From Streptomyces polyasparticus (lineage in GTDB: Bacteria; Actinomycetota; Actinomycetes; Streptomycetales; Streptomycetaceae), in the NCBI RefSeq assembly GCF_014493765.1, contig NZ_JACTVJ010000015.1, positions 1 through 64,000 on the forward strand: a DNA stretch of 64,000 nt. The letters run 5' to 3'. Below are positions 9,886 to 17,729 of this stretch, in pieces. The notes beneath the pieces are model-generated. The model was not told the origin of the DNA and made no database searches. It saw only the letters and a list, made by a program, of their open reading frames with translations. Made by a program: the position numbers and the translations under genes. Each line of letters begins with the position of its first letter. Position 1 is the stretch's first letter.

Positions 9886-11019
9886 TCATGATGAGCCCCC
9901 GGAGGCGAGCGCCAGGTAAACGGCGGCGAAATCCGTGACGGCGATCAGCTCCGCCAGGGATTCCAGGTCGCTGCCCTCCTGCGGTTCGAGCTCGCTGATC
10001 GCGATGTCGTGACCGAGCGCGAGCTCGCGGGCGGCCGGGGCGGCGCTGAGGCCGCCGGTGGGGCGGTCGCGCAGGAGCACGGCGCGGGCGCGCAGGGCCT
10101 GCGGTTCGTCCACGCGGTCACGGAAGAAGTCCTCCGGGTCGCCGCCCGCCGCGAGGTTGCCCGTCAACAGGGCGCCATGGGCGGGCAGGGCCTCGGGCAG
10201 CTCGCCGGCGAGGGCGGCGCGGCCCGCGATCTCGGCGAGCATCGCGGCGAAGCGGCGGCCGACCGGGCCCGCGGGCGGTCCCTCGGTCCAGATCAGCGGC
10301 AGGGACTCGTCGAGCTCGGCGGCGAGGGTCTTGGCCGGGTTGCTGTACGTGGCGATCGCCGGGCCGCAGCGTTCCGCGGTGGCGTCGAGCCGGTCGGCGA
10401 CCTTCTGCAGGCTGTCGGGTGCGGCCTCGATCAGGCCCGCGCGGTCGAGGAGCGCGAGCATCGGGGTGAGCAGCGCCCACAGGGCGTCCGGGCCCGCGGC
10501 CGCGCCCTCCTCGTACTCGGCATGAAGGCTCTTCGCCATCGGTACGGCCAGGCCGTGCTTGGCCCCGACGGTCTCGTGCAGCGGGGATCCGGCGGGGGCC
10601 ACGGAGGTGACCGAGCAGCCCCGGCGGTACGCCTGCTCGGCGAGGAGTTCGAGGCCGGGCTCGGTGCCGTCGGGTGTGGCGATCAGGAGCAGGTCGACCG
10701 GGCCCGCCCAGCCGGGCAGGTTCCAGCGGAGGGCTCCGGCGGCGGGGGCCACGCCGGTGGGCTGCAGCCTGACGACCGGGCAGGCCGCCCCCGCCAAGGT
10801 GTCGATCAGGTCGGCGACGCACACGGACGCGGCGCCGGGGCCCGCGATGAGGATCGCCCGGGGGCGGCCCTCGGGGCGCAGGCTGCTGACACCGGCCTCC
10901 TCCGCGAAGCGCACCGCGGTGCGCACCCTGGCACCGGCCTCGGCCGCGCCGCGGAGCAGGCCTCTGCGGTCGGCTCGGGCCAGGGCTTCGGGGCTGTCCA
11001 GCAGCGAGTCGTCTAGCAC
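9886..11019 (-). CDS. SIS-domain sugar isomerase-like protein (bifunctional PGI/PMI-like)
   Basis: A 377-aa protein resembling the actinobacterial and archaeal bifunctional phosphoglucose/phosphomannose isomerase-like family. The N-terminal half contains an SIS-type sugar-phosphate fold (ILIAGPGAASVCVADLIDTL at about 55-75, DLLLIATPDGTEPGLELL at about 128-145). The C-terminal part contains LIWTEGPPAGPVGRRFAAMLAEIAG, which recalls the bacterial PGI C-terminal domain. GTG 11019 has a GGAGG site. Its position between the Trm112-like gene and manA supports a role in mannose or hexose phosphate metabolism. The glycine-poor SIS loop leaves open that it is regulatory rather than catalytic. Confidence 0.75.
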   Translation of the reverse strand: MLDDSLLDSPEALARADRRGLLRGAAEAGARVRTAVRFAEEAGVSSLRPEGRPRAILIAGPGAASVCVADLIDTLAGAACPVVRLQPTGVAPAAGALRWNLPGWAGPVDLLLIATPDGTEPGLELLAEQAYRRGCSVTSVAPAGSPLHETVGAKHGLAVPMAKSLHAEYEEGAAAGPDALWALLTPMLALLDRAGLIEAAPDSLQKVADRLDATAERCGPAIATYSNPAKTLAAELDESLPLIWTEGPPAGPVGRRFAAMLAEIAGRAALAGELPEALPAHGALLTGNLAAGGDPEDFFRDRVDEPQALRARAVLLRDRPTGGLSAAPAARELALGHDIAISELEPQEGSDLESLAELIAVTDFAAVYLALASGGSS

Positions 11020-11128
11020 GGGGGTGGGCCTCCGAACGCTGGGTGCGGGGTGGCTTCGGTGTGTGCGGGGTGCGGCGGCTTGTCGCGTACGGCTCCGGAG
11101 TCGTCGCGTCCGTGCCGCCGGGGCCGGA

Positions 11129-11299
11129 TCAGGCCGGGCGGCGGGCCTCGTCGACCAGGAGGACGGGGATGCCGTCGCGGACCGGGTAGGCCAGGCCGCA
11201 GTCCGTGCCGGTGCAGATCAGCTCGGTGTCCGCTTCCTTGAGGGGTGCGTGGCACGCCGGGCAGGCGAGGATCTCGAGGAGTCCGGCTTCGAGCGGCAT
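11129..11299 (-). CDS. Trm112-family small zinc-ribbon-like protein
   Basis: A 56-aa protein, [20 protein letters not shown] at its start, then an [20 protein letters not shown] stretch. The CxxC and a later C..C pair plus the [10 protein letters not shown] ending are diagnostic of the Trm112/UPF0434 family. Eukaryotic and archaeal Trm112 activate methyltransferases; bacterial members are mostly uncharacterised. ATG 11299 is preceded by GGGACGGACC. The gene sits between manB and the SIS gene on the same strand with gaps of 238 and 109 nt, a conserved actinobacterial arrangement as far as I recall. Confidence 0.88.
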   Translation of the reverse strand: MPLEAGLLEILACPACHAPLKEADTELICTGTDCGLAYPVRDGIPVLLVDEARRPA

Positions 11300-11400
11300 G
11301 GTGAGGGTCCGTCCCTTCGAACTGGTGGTTTGACCACGTCAGGGTATCGCTGTGTGCGGTGGGGTGCCGGGTCTTGGGGCGGCGGGGCCGCGGCCTCAAC

Positions 11401-11480
11401 GCGGCCGGAGGGGACGGGGTCGGGTGCCTGGCATTCGGGCGGTCCGATACGTCAGCGTCAGTCCCTCGGTACCGGCCCAC
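11401..11480. repeat. Dispersed repeat, family 2, copy 1
   Basis: This reads GCCGGAGGGGACGGGG...GTGCCTGG...TTCGGGCGG...GTCCCTCGGTACCGGCCCACA. The same skeleton recurs at 44673-44752. It lies between manB and the Trm112-like gene. Confidence 0.75.
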
Positions 11481-11537
11481 AGCCCCAGCAGGGGCCCGGG
11501 GGCTGTGCCCCCGTGACCCCCGCGGCGTCAGGCCGGA

Positions 11538-12899
11538 TCAACCGCGTACCAGTGCCAGGACCTCGTCCCGTACCCGCTCCATCGTCGCCGCGTCGCGCGC
11601 CTCCACATTCAGGCGCAGCAGCGGCTCCGTGTTCGAGGCCCGGAGGTTGAACCACCAGTCGGAGGCCGAGACCGTCAGGCCGTCCAGCTCGTCCAGGGCG
11701 AGGCCCTCGCGGCCCTCGTACGCGGTCTTCACCGCGGCCGCACGAGCCACCTGGTCGTCGACGGTGGAGTTGATCTCGCCGGAGCCGGTGTAGCGGTCGT
11801 ACTGGGCGACGAGGTCGGACAGCGTGCCCTCCTGGCCGCCCAGCGCGGCGAGGACGTGGAGCGCGGCGAGCATGCCCGTGTCCGCGTTCCAGAAGTCCTT
11901 GAAGTAGTAGTGCGCCGAGTGCTCGCCGCCGAAGATCGCCCCGGTGTGGGCCATCTCCTGCTTGATGAAGGAGTGGCCGACGCGGGTGCGGACCGGGGTG
12001 CCGCCGTTCTCCCGGACGACCTCCGGCACCGACCACGAGGTGATCAGGTTGTGGATGATCGTGCCCTTGCCCCCGTGCTTGGCCAGCTCACGGGCCGCGA
12101 CCAGAGCCGTGATCGCGGACGGCGAGACCGGCTCGCCCCGCTCGTCGACCACGAAGCAGCGGTCGGCATCGCCGTCGAAGGCGAGGCCGAGGTCGGCGCC
12201 CTCCTCGCGCACCCGCTTCTGCAGGTCCACGATGTTGGCCGGGTCCAGCGGGTTGGCCTCGTGGTTGGGGAAGGTGCCGTCCAGCTCGAAGTACATGGGG
12301 ACGAGGTCGAGCGGCAGGCCGTCGAAGACGGTCGGCACGGTGTGGCCGCCCATCCCGTTGCCCGCGTCCACCACGACCTTCAGCGGCCGGATCGAGGTCA
12401 GGTCGACCAGGCGCAGCAGATACGCCGCATAGTCGGTGAGCGTCTCGCGCTGCGTGATCTCGCCGGGAGCGGCGGCCGGCTCGGGGGCACCGGAGTCGGC
12501 CCACTGCTCGACCAGCTCACGGATCTCGGCGAGGCCCGTGTCCTGGCCGATCGGGGCGGCGCCGGCGCGGCACATCTTGATCCCGTTGTACTGCGCGGGG
12601 TTGTGCGAGGCCGTGAACATCGCGCCCGGCAGATCCATGTCACCGGAGGCGAAGTACAGCTGGTCGGTCGAGCAGAGGCCGATCTCGGTGACCGCGACGC
12701 CCAGTCGCGACGCACCGCGCGCGAAGGCGCGCGAGAGCCCCGGGGACGACGGGCGCATGTCATGTCCGACGACGATCGCGTCGGCACCGGTGACCCGGGC
12801 GAACGCGGCGCCGAACAGCTCCGCGAGCTGCTCGTCCCACTGGTCGGGCACGACGCCGCGAACGTCGTACGCCTTCACGATCTGTGTCAGATCAACCAC
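11538..12899 (-). CDS. manB: Phosphomannomutase/phosphoglucomutase
   Basis: A 453-aa alpha-D-phosphohexomutase converting mannose 6-phosphate to mannose 1-phosphate (and probably glucose phosphates). The active-site phosphoserine loop is FTASHNPAQYNGIKM (about 100-115), the metal loop is DGDADR, the sugar-binding loop is GEHSAHYY, and the C-terminal phosphate-binding region contains RASNTEPLLRLN. All key residues are present and length fits. Start ATG 12899 gives MVDLTQIVKAYDVRG, the typical beginning. It leads the mannose-phosphate block that runs to manA and supplies the substrate for the pyrophosphorylase gene at 26982. Confidence 0.95.
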   Translation of the reverse strand: MVDLTQIVKAYDVRGVVPDQWDEQLAELFGAAFARVTGADAIVVGHDMRPSSPGLSRAFARGASRLGVAVTEIGLCSTDQLYFASGDMDLPGAMFTASHNPAQYNGIKMCRAGAAPIGQDTGLAEIRELVEQWADSGAPEPAAAPGEITQRETLTDYAAYLLRLVDLTSIRPLKVVVDAGNGMGGHTVPTVFDGLPLDLVPMYFELDGTFPNHEANPLDPANIVDLQKRVREEGADLGLAFDGDADRCFVVDERGEPVSPSAITALVAARELAKHGGKGTIIHNLITSWSVPEVVRENGGTPVRTRVGHSFIKQEMAHTGAIFGGEHSAHYYFKDFWNADTGMLAALHVLAALGGQEGTLSDLVAQYDRYTGSGEINSTVDDQVARAAAVKTAYEGREGLALDELDGLTVSASDWWFNLRASNTEPLLRLNVEARDAATMERVRDEVLALVRG

Positions 12900-13061
12900 A
12901 GCCCAAGCCTCTCTGGAATGTCAGTGCGGTGCACCAAAACTACCCGCCGCCCACAAGCCCCCGTACCAGCCTGTGGACAACCGGCGAAGCAGGTCGGAAG
13001 TGAGGACCGACAGTCCGTTTCCGGGCCGCCCGGCCACCTCACCCGACGGCCCGCAGCAAGG

Positions 13062-13112
13062 CACTCACGGCAGCACTCCCAGCACCACTCACGGCAGCAT
13101 CCACCCCAGCAC
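13062..13112 (-). repeat. Duplication of the 3' end of the lactate permease gene past its stop codon
   Basis: The last eight codons and TGA (13086-13112) are followed immediately by a second, 24-nt near copy (13062-13085) that again contains GTGCTGGG...TGCTGCCGTGAGTG. Confidence 0.8.
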
Positions 13113-14705
13113 CGCCGTGCTCTGCAGCACCACGATCAGGCACATCACCAGCAGCAGCCCGACACTCCACGGCAGCACCTTGCGCAGCAGATCGCCCTCC
13201 TTGCCGGCGAGCCCGACCGCCGCGCACGCGATCGTCAGGTTCTGCGGCGAGATCATCTTGCCGAGCACACCGCCCGAACTGTTCGCCGCCGCAAGGAGAT
13301 CCGGCGACAGACCCGACTGGCGCGCCGCGGTCACCTGCAGCGCACCGAACAGTGCGTTCGCCGAGGTGTCGGACCCCGAGACCGCCACCCCGAACCAGCC
13401 GAGCACGGGCGACAGGAACGCGAGCCCCGCACCCGCCGCCGCCACGTAGTGCCCGATCACGGCCGCTTGACCGGACAGGTTCATCACATAGGCGAGCGCG
13501 AGCACCGACGTCACGGTCAGGATCGCGAAGCGCAGCTCGTACACGGTGGCCAGCCACTCCCGTACGGCGGGACGCAGCCGCACCCCGATCACGGCGGCCG
13601 TGCCGACTCCCGCGAGCAGCACGAGAGTTCCGCCGGTCGACACCAGCGGCAGCGTGAACAGGTCGGCCCCGACCGGCTCACCGTCCGGCCCTGCCACATC
13701 GAGCAGCGGCCAGTCGAAGACCTGCGTCGCCCCGGCCAGGAAATCCTTCACCGGCGGGATCTGCGCGACCGAGAACACGGCCACGATCAGCCCGTACGGA
13801 GCGTAGGCGCGCACCACTTCGCGCCGCGCGTCCACCACGTCCAGGTCCTCACTCCGTACGCCGGTGAGGACGGCGGTCCGTACGGGCTCCGCCGCCGGCC
13901 TGCGCGCCCCGGGCAGGGCCACGAGCGCGGCCGCACCCGCGAGCGCGGCGCCGATGTCGGCGAGCTGGGCGGAGACGTAGTTGGAGGCCGCGAACTGGGC
14001 CACGGCGAAGGCGACTCCGCACGCAAGGGCGGGCACCCACGTCTCGCGCAGCCCGCGCCTGCCGTCCACGAGGAAGACGAGAACGAGCGGCACGACCAGC
14101 GCGAGCAGCGGCGTCTGCCGCCCGACGACCGAGGCCACGCTGTCCAGCGGCAGCCCGGTGACCTGCGCGAGCGTCACGACCGGTGTGCCCATGGCGCCGA
14201 AGGCGACCGGCGCGGTGTTGGCGACGAGCGCGACCACGGCCGCCTTCACCGGCGCGAAGCCGAGCGCGACCAGCATCACCGCGCTGATCGCGACCGGCGC
14301 CCCGAACCCCGCGAGCGCTTCGAGCAGCGCGCCGAAACAGAAGGCGATGACGAGTGCCTGGATACGGGGGTCGTCGGAGAGCCTGCCGAAGGAGCGGCGC
14401 AGGATGTCGAAGTGCTGGGTGCGGACCGTCATCCGGTACACCCACAGGGCGTTGACGACGATCCACATGATCGGGAAGAGCCCGAAGAGCACCCCCTGGG
14501 CGGCCGCCGACGCGGTCTGCGTCACCGGCATCCCGTACGCGATCCAGGCCACGGCCGCCGCCACGGCCAGGCCGATCAGACCGGCGCGATGGGCGCGCAT
14601 ACGGACGGCGCCGAGCAGTACGAGGACGGTGACGAGCGGCAGCGTCGCGACCAGTGCGGACAGGGCGAGCGAAGCGGCGACGGGTTCCAGTTCCTGAACG
14701 AACAC
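13089..14705 (-). CDS. lldP: L-lactate permease (LctP family)
   Basis: A 538-aa integral membrane protein with about twelve hydrophobic helices spread over its full length. LctP/LldP signatures are visible, including the FGALLEALAGFGAPVAISAVML stretch (about 120-140), NTAPVAFGAMGTPV (about 160-175) and the late SGSDTSANALFGALQ / ANSSGGVLGKMISPQNL region. It imports lactate or glycolate with protons. The start is GTG 14705. No lactate oxidation genes are adjacent. It is flanked by manB and the DUF3499 gene on the same strand but separated by 190 and 147 nt, so probably monocistronic. The 3' end is tandemly duplicated (see repeat). Confidence 0.93.
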   Translation of the reverse strand: MFVQELEPVAASLALSALVATLPLVTVLVLLGAVRMRAHRAGLIGLAVAAAVAWIAYGMPVTQTASAAAQGVLFGLFPIMWIVVNALWVYRMTVRTQHFDILRRSFGRLSDDPRIQALVIAFCFGALLEALAGFGAPVAISAVMLVALGFAPVKAAVVALVANTAPVAFGAMGTPVVTLAQVTGLPLDSVASVVGRQTPLLALVVPLVLVFLVDGRRGLRETWVPALACGVAFAVAQFAASNYVSAQLADIGAALAGAAALVALPGARRPAAEPVRTAVLTGVRSEDLDVVDARREVVRAYAPYGLIVAVFSVAQIPPVKDFLAGATQVFDWPLLDVAGPDGEPVGADLFTLPLVSTGGTLVLLAGVGTAAVIGVRLRPAVREWLATVYELRFAILTVTSVLALAYVMNLSGQAAVIGHYVAAAGAGLAFLSPVLGWFGVAVSGSDTSANALFGALQVTAARQSGLSPDLLAAANSSGGVLGKMISPQNLTIACAAVGLAGKEGDLLRKVLPWSVGLLLVMCLIVVLQSTAVLGWMLP

Positions 14706-14852
14706 ACAGGCCTCCCGGGTCGCGGGAAATGGTCGTGTCCGCAGCGAGAAGGAGTCAATGGCCCGTACAACGAAGGGTGTTGAGGGGAGTGCGACGATCC
14801 ACGTCAGGAGATGTGAAGGGAACTAGACGGCGGCGAGGGCCATTTGAGCCGC

Positions 14853-15278
14853 TCAGGACTCCGGCGACCGCAGCACCCGCAGATGGCCGCGGCGCGCGAC
14901 CTCCATCGGGTCGGCCCCCGCACGCCCGCTGCCGCCGGCCTCCGCCGTGCGCTCCTGGGGCCTCGCGGCCTCCCGTACGGCATTGGCGAGGGCTTCGAGA
15001 TCATCGCCACTCGGGCGGGGCGGGGCGGAGCCGTCGGCCAGGCGGACGACCTCCCAGCCGCGCGGGGCGGTCAGGCGTTCCGAGTGCTCGGCGCACAGGT
15101 CATAGCAGTGCGGCTCTGCGTACGTGGCGAGCGGACCGAGCACAGCGGTCGAGTCCGCGTAGACGTACGTCAGCGTCGCGACGGCGGGACGGCCGCAGGC
15201 GGTGCGCGAACAGCGACGTACGAGGCTCACGACGTTGGACGGTACCGCACTCTTGAGCGGGCCGCGACGACTCTCCAC
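14853..15278 (-). CDS. DUF3499-family protein
   Basis: A 141-aa protein. The N-terminal 75 residues hold the conserved core: RRCSRTACGRPAVATLTYVYAD with paired cysteines, then EPHCYDLCAEHSERLTAPRGWEVVRL with a second Cys pair and His residues, consistent with a small metal-binding fold. The C-terminal half is Ala/Arg-rich and variable. GTG 15278 is used. An internal start at the VSLVRRCSR stretch is possible and would remove the first 16 residues. DUF3499 is confined to actinobacteria and has no known function. It is divergent from the metallopeptidase-like gene across a 311-nt region that contains a perfect palindrome. Confidence 0.88.
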   Translation of the reverse strand: MESRRGPLKSAVPSNVVSLVRRCSRTACGRPAVATLTYVYADSTAVLGPLATYAEPHCYDLCAEHSERLTAPRGWEVVRLADGSAPPRPSGDDLEALANAVREAARPQERTAEAGGSGRAGADPMEVARRGHLRVLRSPES

Positions 15279-15589
15279 GAGGTCACCCCACCGTGTCGTG
15301 CTGTGAGCCCGCCCACACCGCGCTCTTCCCTCTCCTCGCTGACCTGCGCGGAGCCCATCCGGCGCGGCAGTGACGGGTGTTGAATCCGGTCACCACTCGA
15401 TGCAAATGACGTCATTTGCCATGAGAAGGGCGGTCTTCAAGCCGTACGGAATCGAGCTCAATCGCGATCCGAACGGTCAGGAAGCGACAGCCCGCCCGCC
15501 GGACGCCACACCTCCCAGCGGCACCGCCCGGGTGACGCCCCGCGCCGGGAACAGCGCCTGTCGGTCGAGAGGACTAGGCTGCACCGGTA
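15279..15589. promoter_or_regulatory. Divergent intergenic region with perfect 18-bp palindrome
   Basis: At 15402-15419 lies GCAAATGACGTCATTTGC, a perfect palindrome centred on ACGT, in a locally AT-richer stretch. I see no gene in this region. The right end has a -10-like TAGGCT (15575-15580) 9 nt before the ATG at 15590, which suggests leaderless transcription of the downstream gene. The palindrome is a candidate operator of unknown owner. Confidence 0.6.
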
Positions 15590-16054
15590 ATGGACAGCCC
15601 CGTACCGCCTCGCCCCACCGAGCCCAGGCCCCGTCGCCGCGACCGTCATGGCCGTGGCATGCGCGGGCCCGTCGCTCCCCCGCAGGTGCCGCTGTCCGCG
15701 AGCCGGGCCGAGCTGTTCACCGATCTGGTGCAGGACTCCGTGGAGCGCCTGGAGCGGCGGCTGCCCCAGCTCTCCGACATCGAGTTCCTGGTCCTCGAAG
15801 TGCCTCGGCTCCAGGCCCCGGCCGGTACCCCCGACGGGGACTTCGGCGGCGGCTCCGTACCGCTCGGCGGCATCGTCCCGGCGCGTGACGGCAAGCCCGC
15901 CCGTGTGGTGGTCTACCGCCGCCCGGTGGAAATCCGCACCAAGAGCCGCGACGAACGGGCCGCGCTGGTGCACGAGGTGGTCGTCGAGCAGGTGGCCGAA
16001 CTCCTGGGCCTGTCACCGGAGTCGGTGGATCCGCGGTACGGCGAGGAGCAGTAG
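15590..16054 (+). CDS. Zincin-like metallopeptidase-family protein
   Basis: A 154-aa protein of the zincin-like (DUF1025-type) metallopeptidase family. The N-terminus is Pro/Arg-rich (PRPTEPRPRRRDRHGRGMRG). The folded part starts near residue 35 (SRAELFTDLVQDSVERLERRLPQLSDIEFLVLEVP). The C-terminal helix carries DERAALVHEVVVEQVAELLGL. The usual HExxH zinc motif appears as HEVVVEQ, so the first His and Glu are kept but the second His is missing; peptidase activity is doubtful. It probably starts on a leaderless transcript (TAGGCT 9 nt upstream). Downstream lies a tandem array and the convergent DUF5719 gene. Confidence 0.82.
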   Translation: MDSPVPPRPTEPRPRRRDRHGRGMRGPVAPPQVPLSASRAELFTDLVQDSVERLERRLPQLSDIEFLVLEVPRLQAPAGTPDGDFGGGSVPLGGIVPARDGKPARVVVYRRPVEIRTKSRDERAALVHEVVVEQVAELLGLSPESVDPRYGEEQ

Positions 16055-16080
16055 GTCCGCCCGTCCCGCCGTCCGCGACA

Positions 16081-16214
16081 CCTCTGCTTCGGCTGACCGC
16101 CTGCTTCGGCAGGGCGACCGCTTCGGCAGGCCGCCCGCTTCAGCAGACCACCTACTTCTGCAGGCCGCCAACTTCTGCAGGCCGCCTACTCCTGCAGACC
16201 ACCTACTTCTGCAG
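16081..16214 (-). repeat. 17-nt tandem array overlapping the 3' end of the DUF5719 gene
   Basis: On the minus strand eight units of 17 nt (last one 15 nt) follow the pattern CTGCAGAAGTAGGTGGT with 1-5 substitutions each. The first 12 nt of unit 1 are the last three codons plus the stop codon of the gene. The array fills the space to the convergent metallopeptidase-like gene. Confidence 0.9.
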
Positions 16215-17729
16215 CACCGACAGATCCTGCTTCGCCTCCGGCACCGACACCATCCCCCGGTCGTACGGCAGCGTCTGCACCGTGAACATCGGCACGCCCT
16301 CCGTGGGGAGTTCGAGCGTGCGCGCCGCGTGGACCGTGCCGGACAGCGACTCGACCGTCAGCGCATACGTACCCTTCAGGCCGCTCGGCACCTTCGGCGC
16401 GACCTCCAGGGTGGTGCCCCTGCGCACGGTGTACGTCTCCGTCACCGACGTACCGCCGCCGCTGCCGTCCGAAGCGGTGACCCGCACCTTGGCCTGACCG
16501 CCCGGAGCGGTGAGGCTCAGCGTGGAGCCCTTGGCGCGGTTGTCCGGCGAGGTCGCGCGCTCGCCCACGGCGGCCGTCGCCGGGATGAACGCCACGTCCT
16601 GCTTCGCGCCCTTGCCCCGCGTCACCCGCAGCGCCGCCACCACCGGTACGGACCGGTCGGTGGGGGTGAGCACCAGCGAGCCCGCCTCGCCCTTGGTGAC
16701 GTCGCCGAGGTCCACCGCGGCCGTCATACCGCTCTTGACGTGCAGCGACTCATGGCCGGCCGGGGTGATCGAACCGGTCGCGCCCGCAAGGGAGATCTTC
16801 AGGTCGGCGTCCTCGTCACCGGGCGCGAAGGCCACCAGCCGTACCGACTCGGCGTCCTTGGGGATGCCAGGCAGCACGACGCTGCCGCTCGGGTCGGCCG
16901 ACGCGGGCAGCCAGTCGGCGCCCAGCTTCTGGTCCGCGACCTGCACCGCGGCGCCGATCCGGCCGGTGCGCGCGGTGACATGGGCCGTCACGTTGTCCAC
17001 GGGCTCGTCGGTCAGCGTCGAAAGGAGCACGGGCACGCTGGAGTGCGGCGGCACCGTGATGTCCTCGCCCACCTCGGACTCGAGCGCGCCTTCGGGCCCG
17101 AACAGCTCGATGTCGACGACCGCCGCCGTGGCGTCGGGGTTGGACAGATGCACATAGTCGGCGCGGTCCGCGGCGGTGCTCGCCGCCGGGAACCAGAAGT
17201 CGGTGTCCGGCGCACCGCAGTTGAGCCCGAGCAGTCCGCGGCCGTTGCCCGGGGGCAGCTCGGTGGTCTGCTGCACGGACCAGCCGGGCGCGAGCGCGCC
17301 CTGGGCCGAGCCGATCAGCGCCGGGGAGTCGGCACCCGCGGCCTTCGCGGTGACGGGCTTGCCGACGGCGTCGGCTTCGAGGGCGGGCTTGGCGGCCTTG
17401 TCCTCCGCCTTCTTGTCGTCCGCCTTCTTGTCGTCCTTCGCGTCGTCCGCGTCCTCCTCGGAGGACGGCAACTTCTTTGCGGCGCGCTCCAGTCGGGCCT
17501 CGCCCTTGCCTGCGGCGTCCTCGGCCTTCGGCGTGAACGAGGTGTAGACCGTCTCGGCCAGCTCCGACGCACTCGGCGCCGGGCACAGCAGCGAGGAGCG
17601 GTCCACCGGCCGCTGTGCGGCCGCCTCGGCCGGTGCCGCGTCGCCGCCGGGGGCGTTGAGCGCCGCGAATCCGGTCACGGCGACGAGCGCGGTGCCCGCT
17701 GCGATCAGGGACAGGGTGGTGCGGTTCAC
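16203..17729 (-). CDS. DUF5719-family secreted/membrane-anchored protein
   Basis: A 508-aa protein with an N-terminal signal or anchor helix (TLSLIAAGTALVAVTGFAAL, about 4-23). An acidic/lysine-rich charged segment (about 90-135, rich in DDAKDDKKADDKKAEDK) follows, then a beta-rich extracellular region to the C-terminus. No catalytic motif is visible. It overlaps the end of the large glycosyltransferase gene by 4 nt (ATGA), so the two are translationally coupled. This tandem is conserved in Streptomyces as far as I recall and suggests that the protein assists an envelope glycosylation step. Its stop codon lies inside a 17-nt tandem array. Confidence 0.85.
   Translation of the reverse strand: MNRTTLSLIAAGTALVAVTGFAALNAPGGDAAPAEAAAQRPVDRSSLLCPAPSASELAETVYTSFTPKAEDAAGKGEARLERAAKKLPSSEEDADDAKDDKKADDKKAEDKAAKPALEADAVGKPVTAKAAGADSPALIGSAQGALAPGWSVQQTTELPPGNGRGLLGLNCGAPDTDFWFPAASTAADRADYVHLSNPDATAAVVDIELFGPEGALESEVGEDITVPPHSSVPVLLSTLTDEPVDNVTAHVTARTGRIGAAVQVADQKLGADWLPASADPSGSVVLPGIPKDAESVRLVAFAPGDEDADLKISLAGATGSITPAGHESLHVKSGMTAAVDLGDVTKGEAGSLVLTPTDRSVPVVAALRVTRGKGAKQDVAFIPATAAVGERATSPDNRAKGSTLSLTAPGGQAKVRVTASDGSGGGTSVTETYTVRRGTTLEVAPKVPSGLKGTYALTVESLSGTVHAARTLELPTEGVPMFTVQTLPYDRGMVSVPEAKQDLSVLQK

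Noticed and set aside
11856-14783. Open frame of 975 codons on the plus strand
   Set aside because: It is antisense to manB and the lactate permease, both with clear family motifs; its composition (His/Arg/Asp-rich) is the usual shadow of GC-rich codons.
16081-16214. CRISPR-like array
   Set aside because: Units are 17 nt and contiguous without spacers, so this is a simple tandem repeat.
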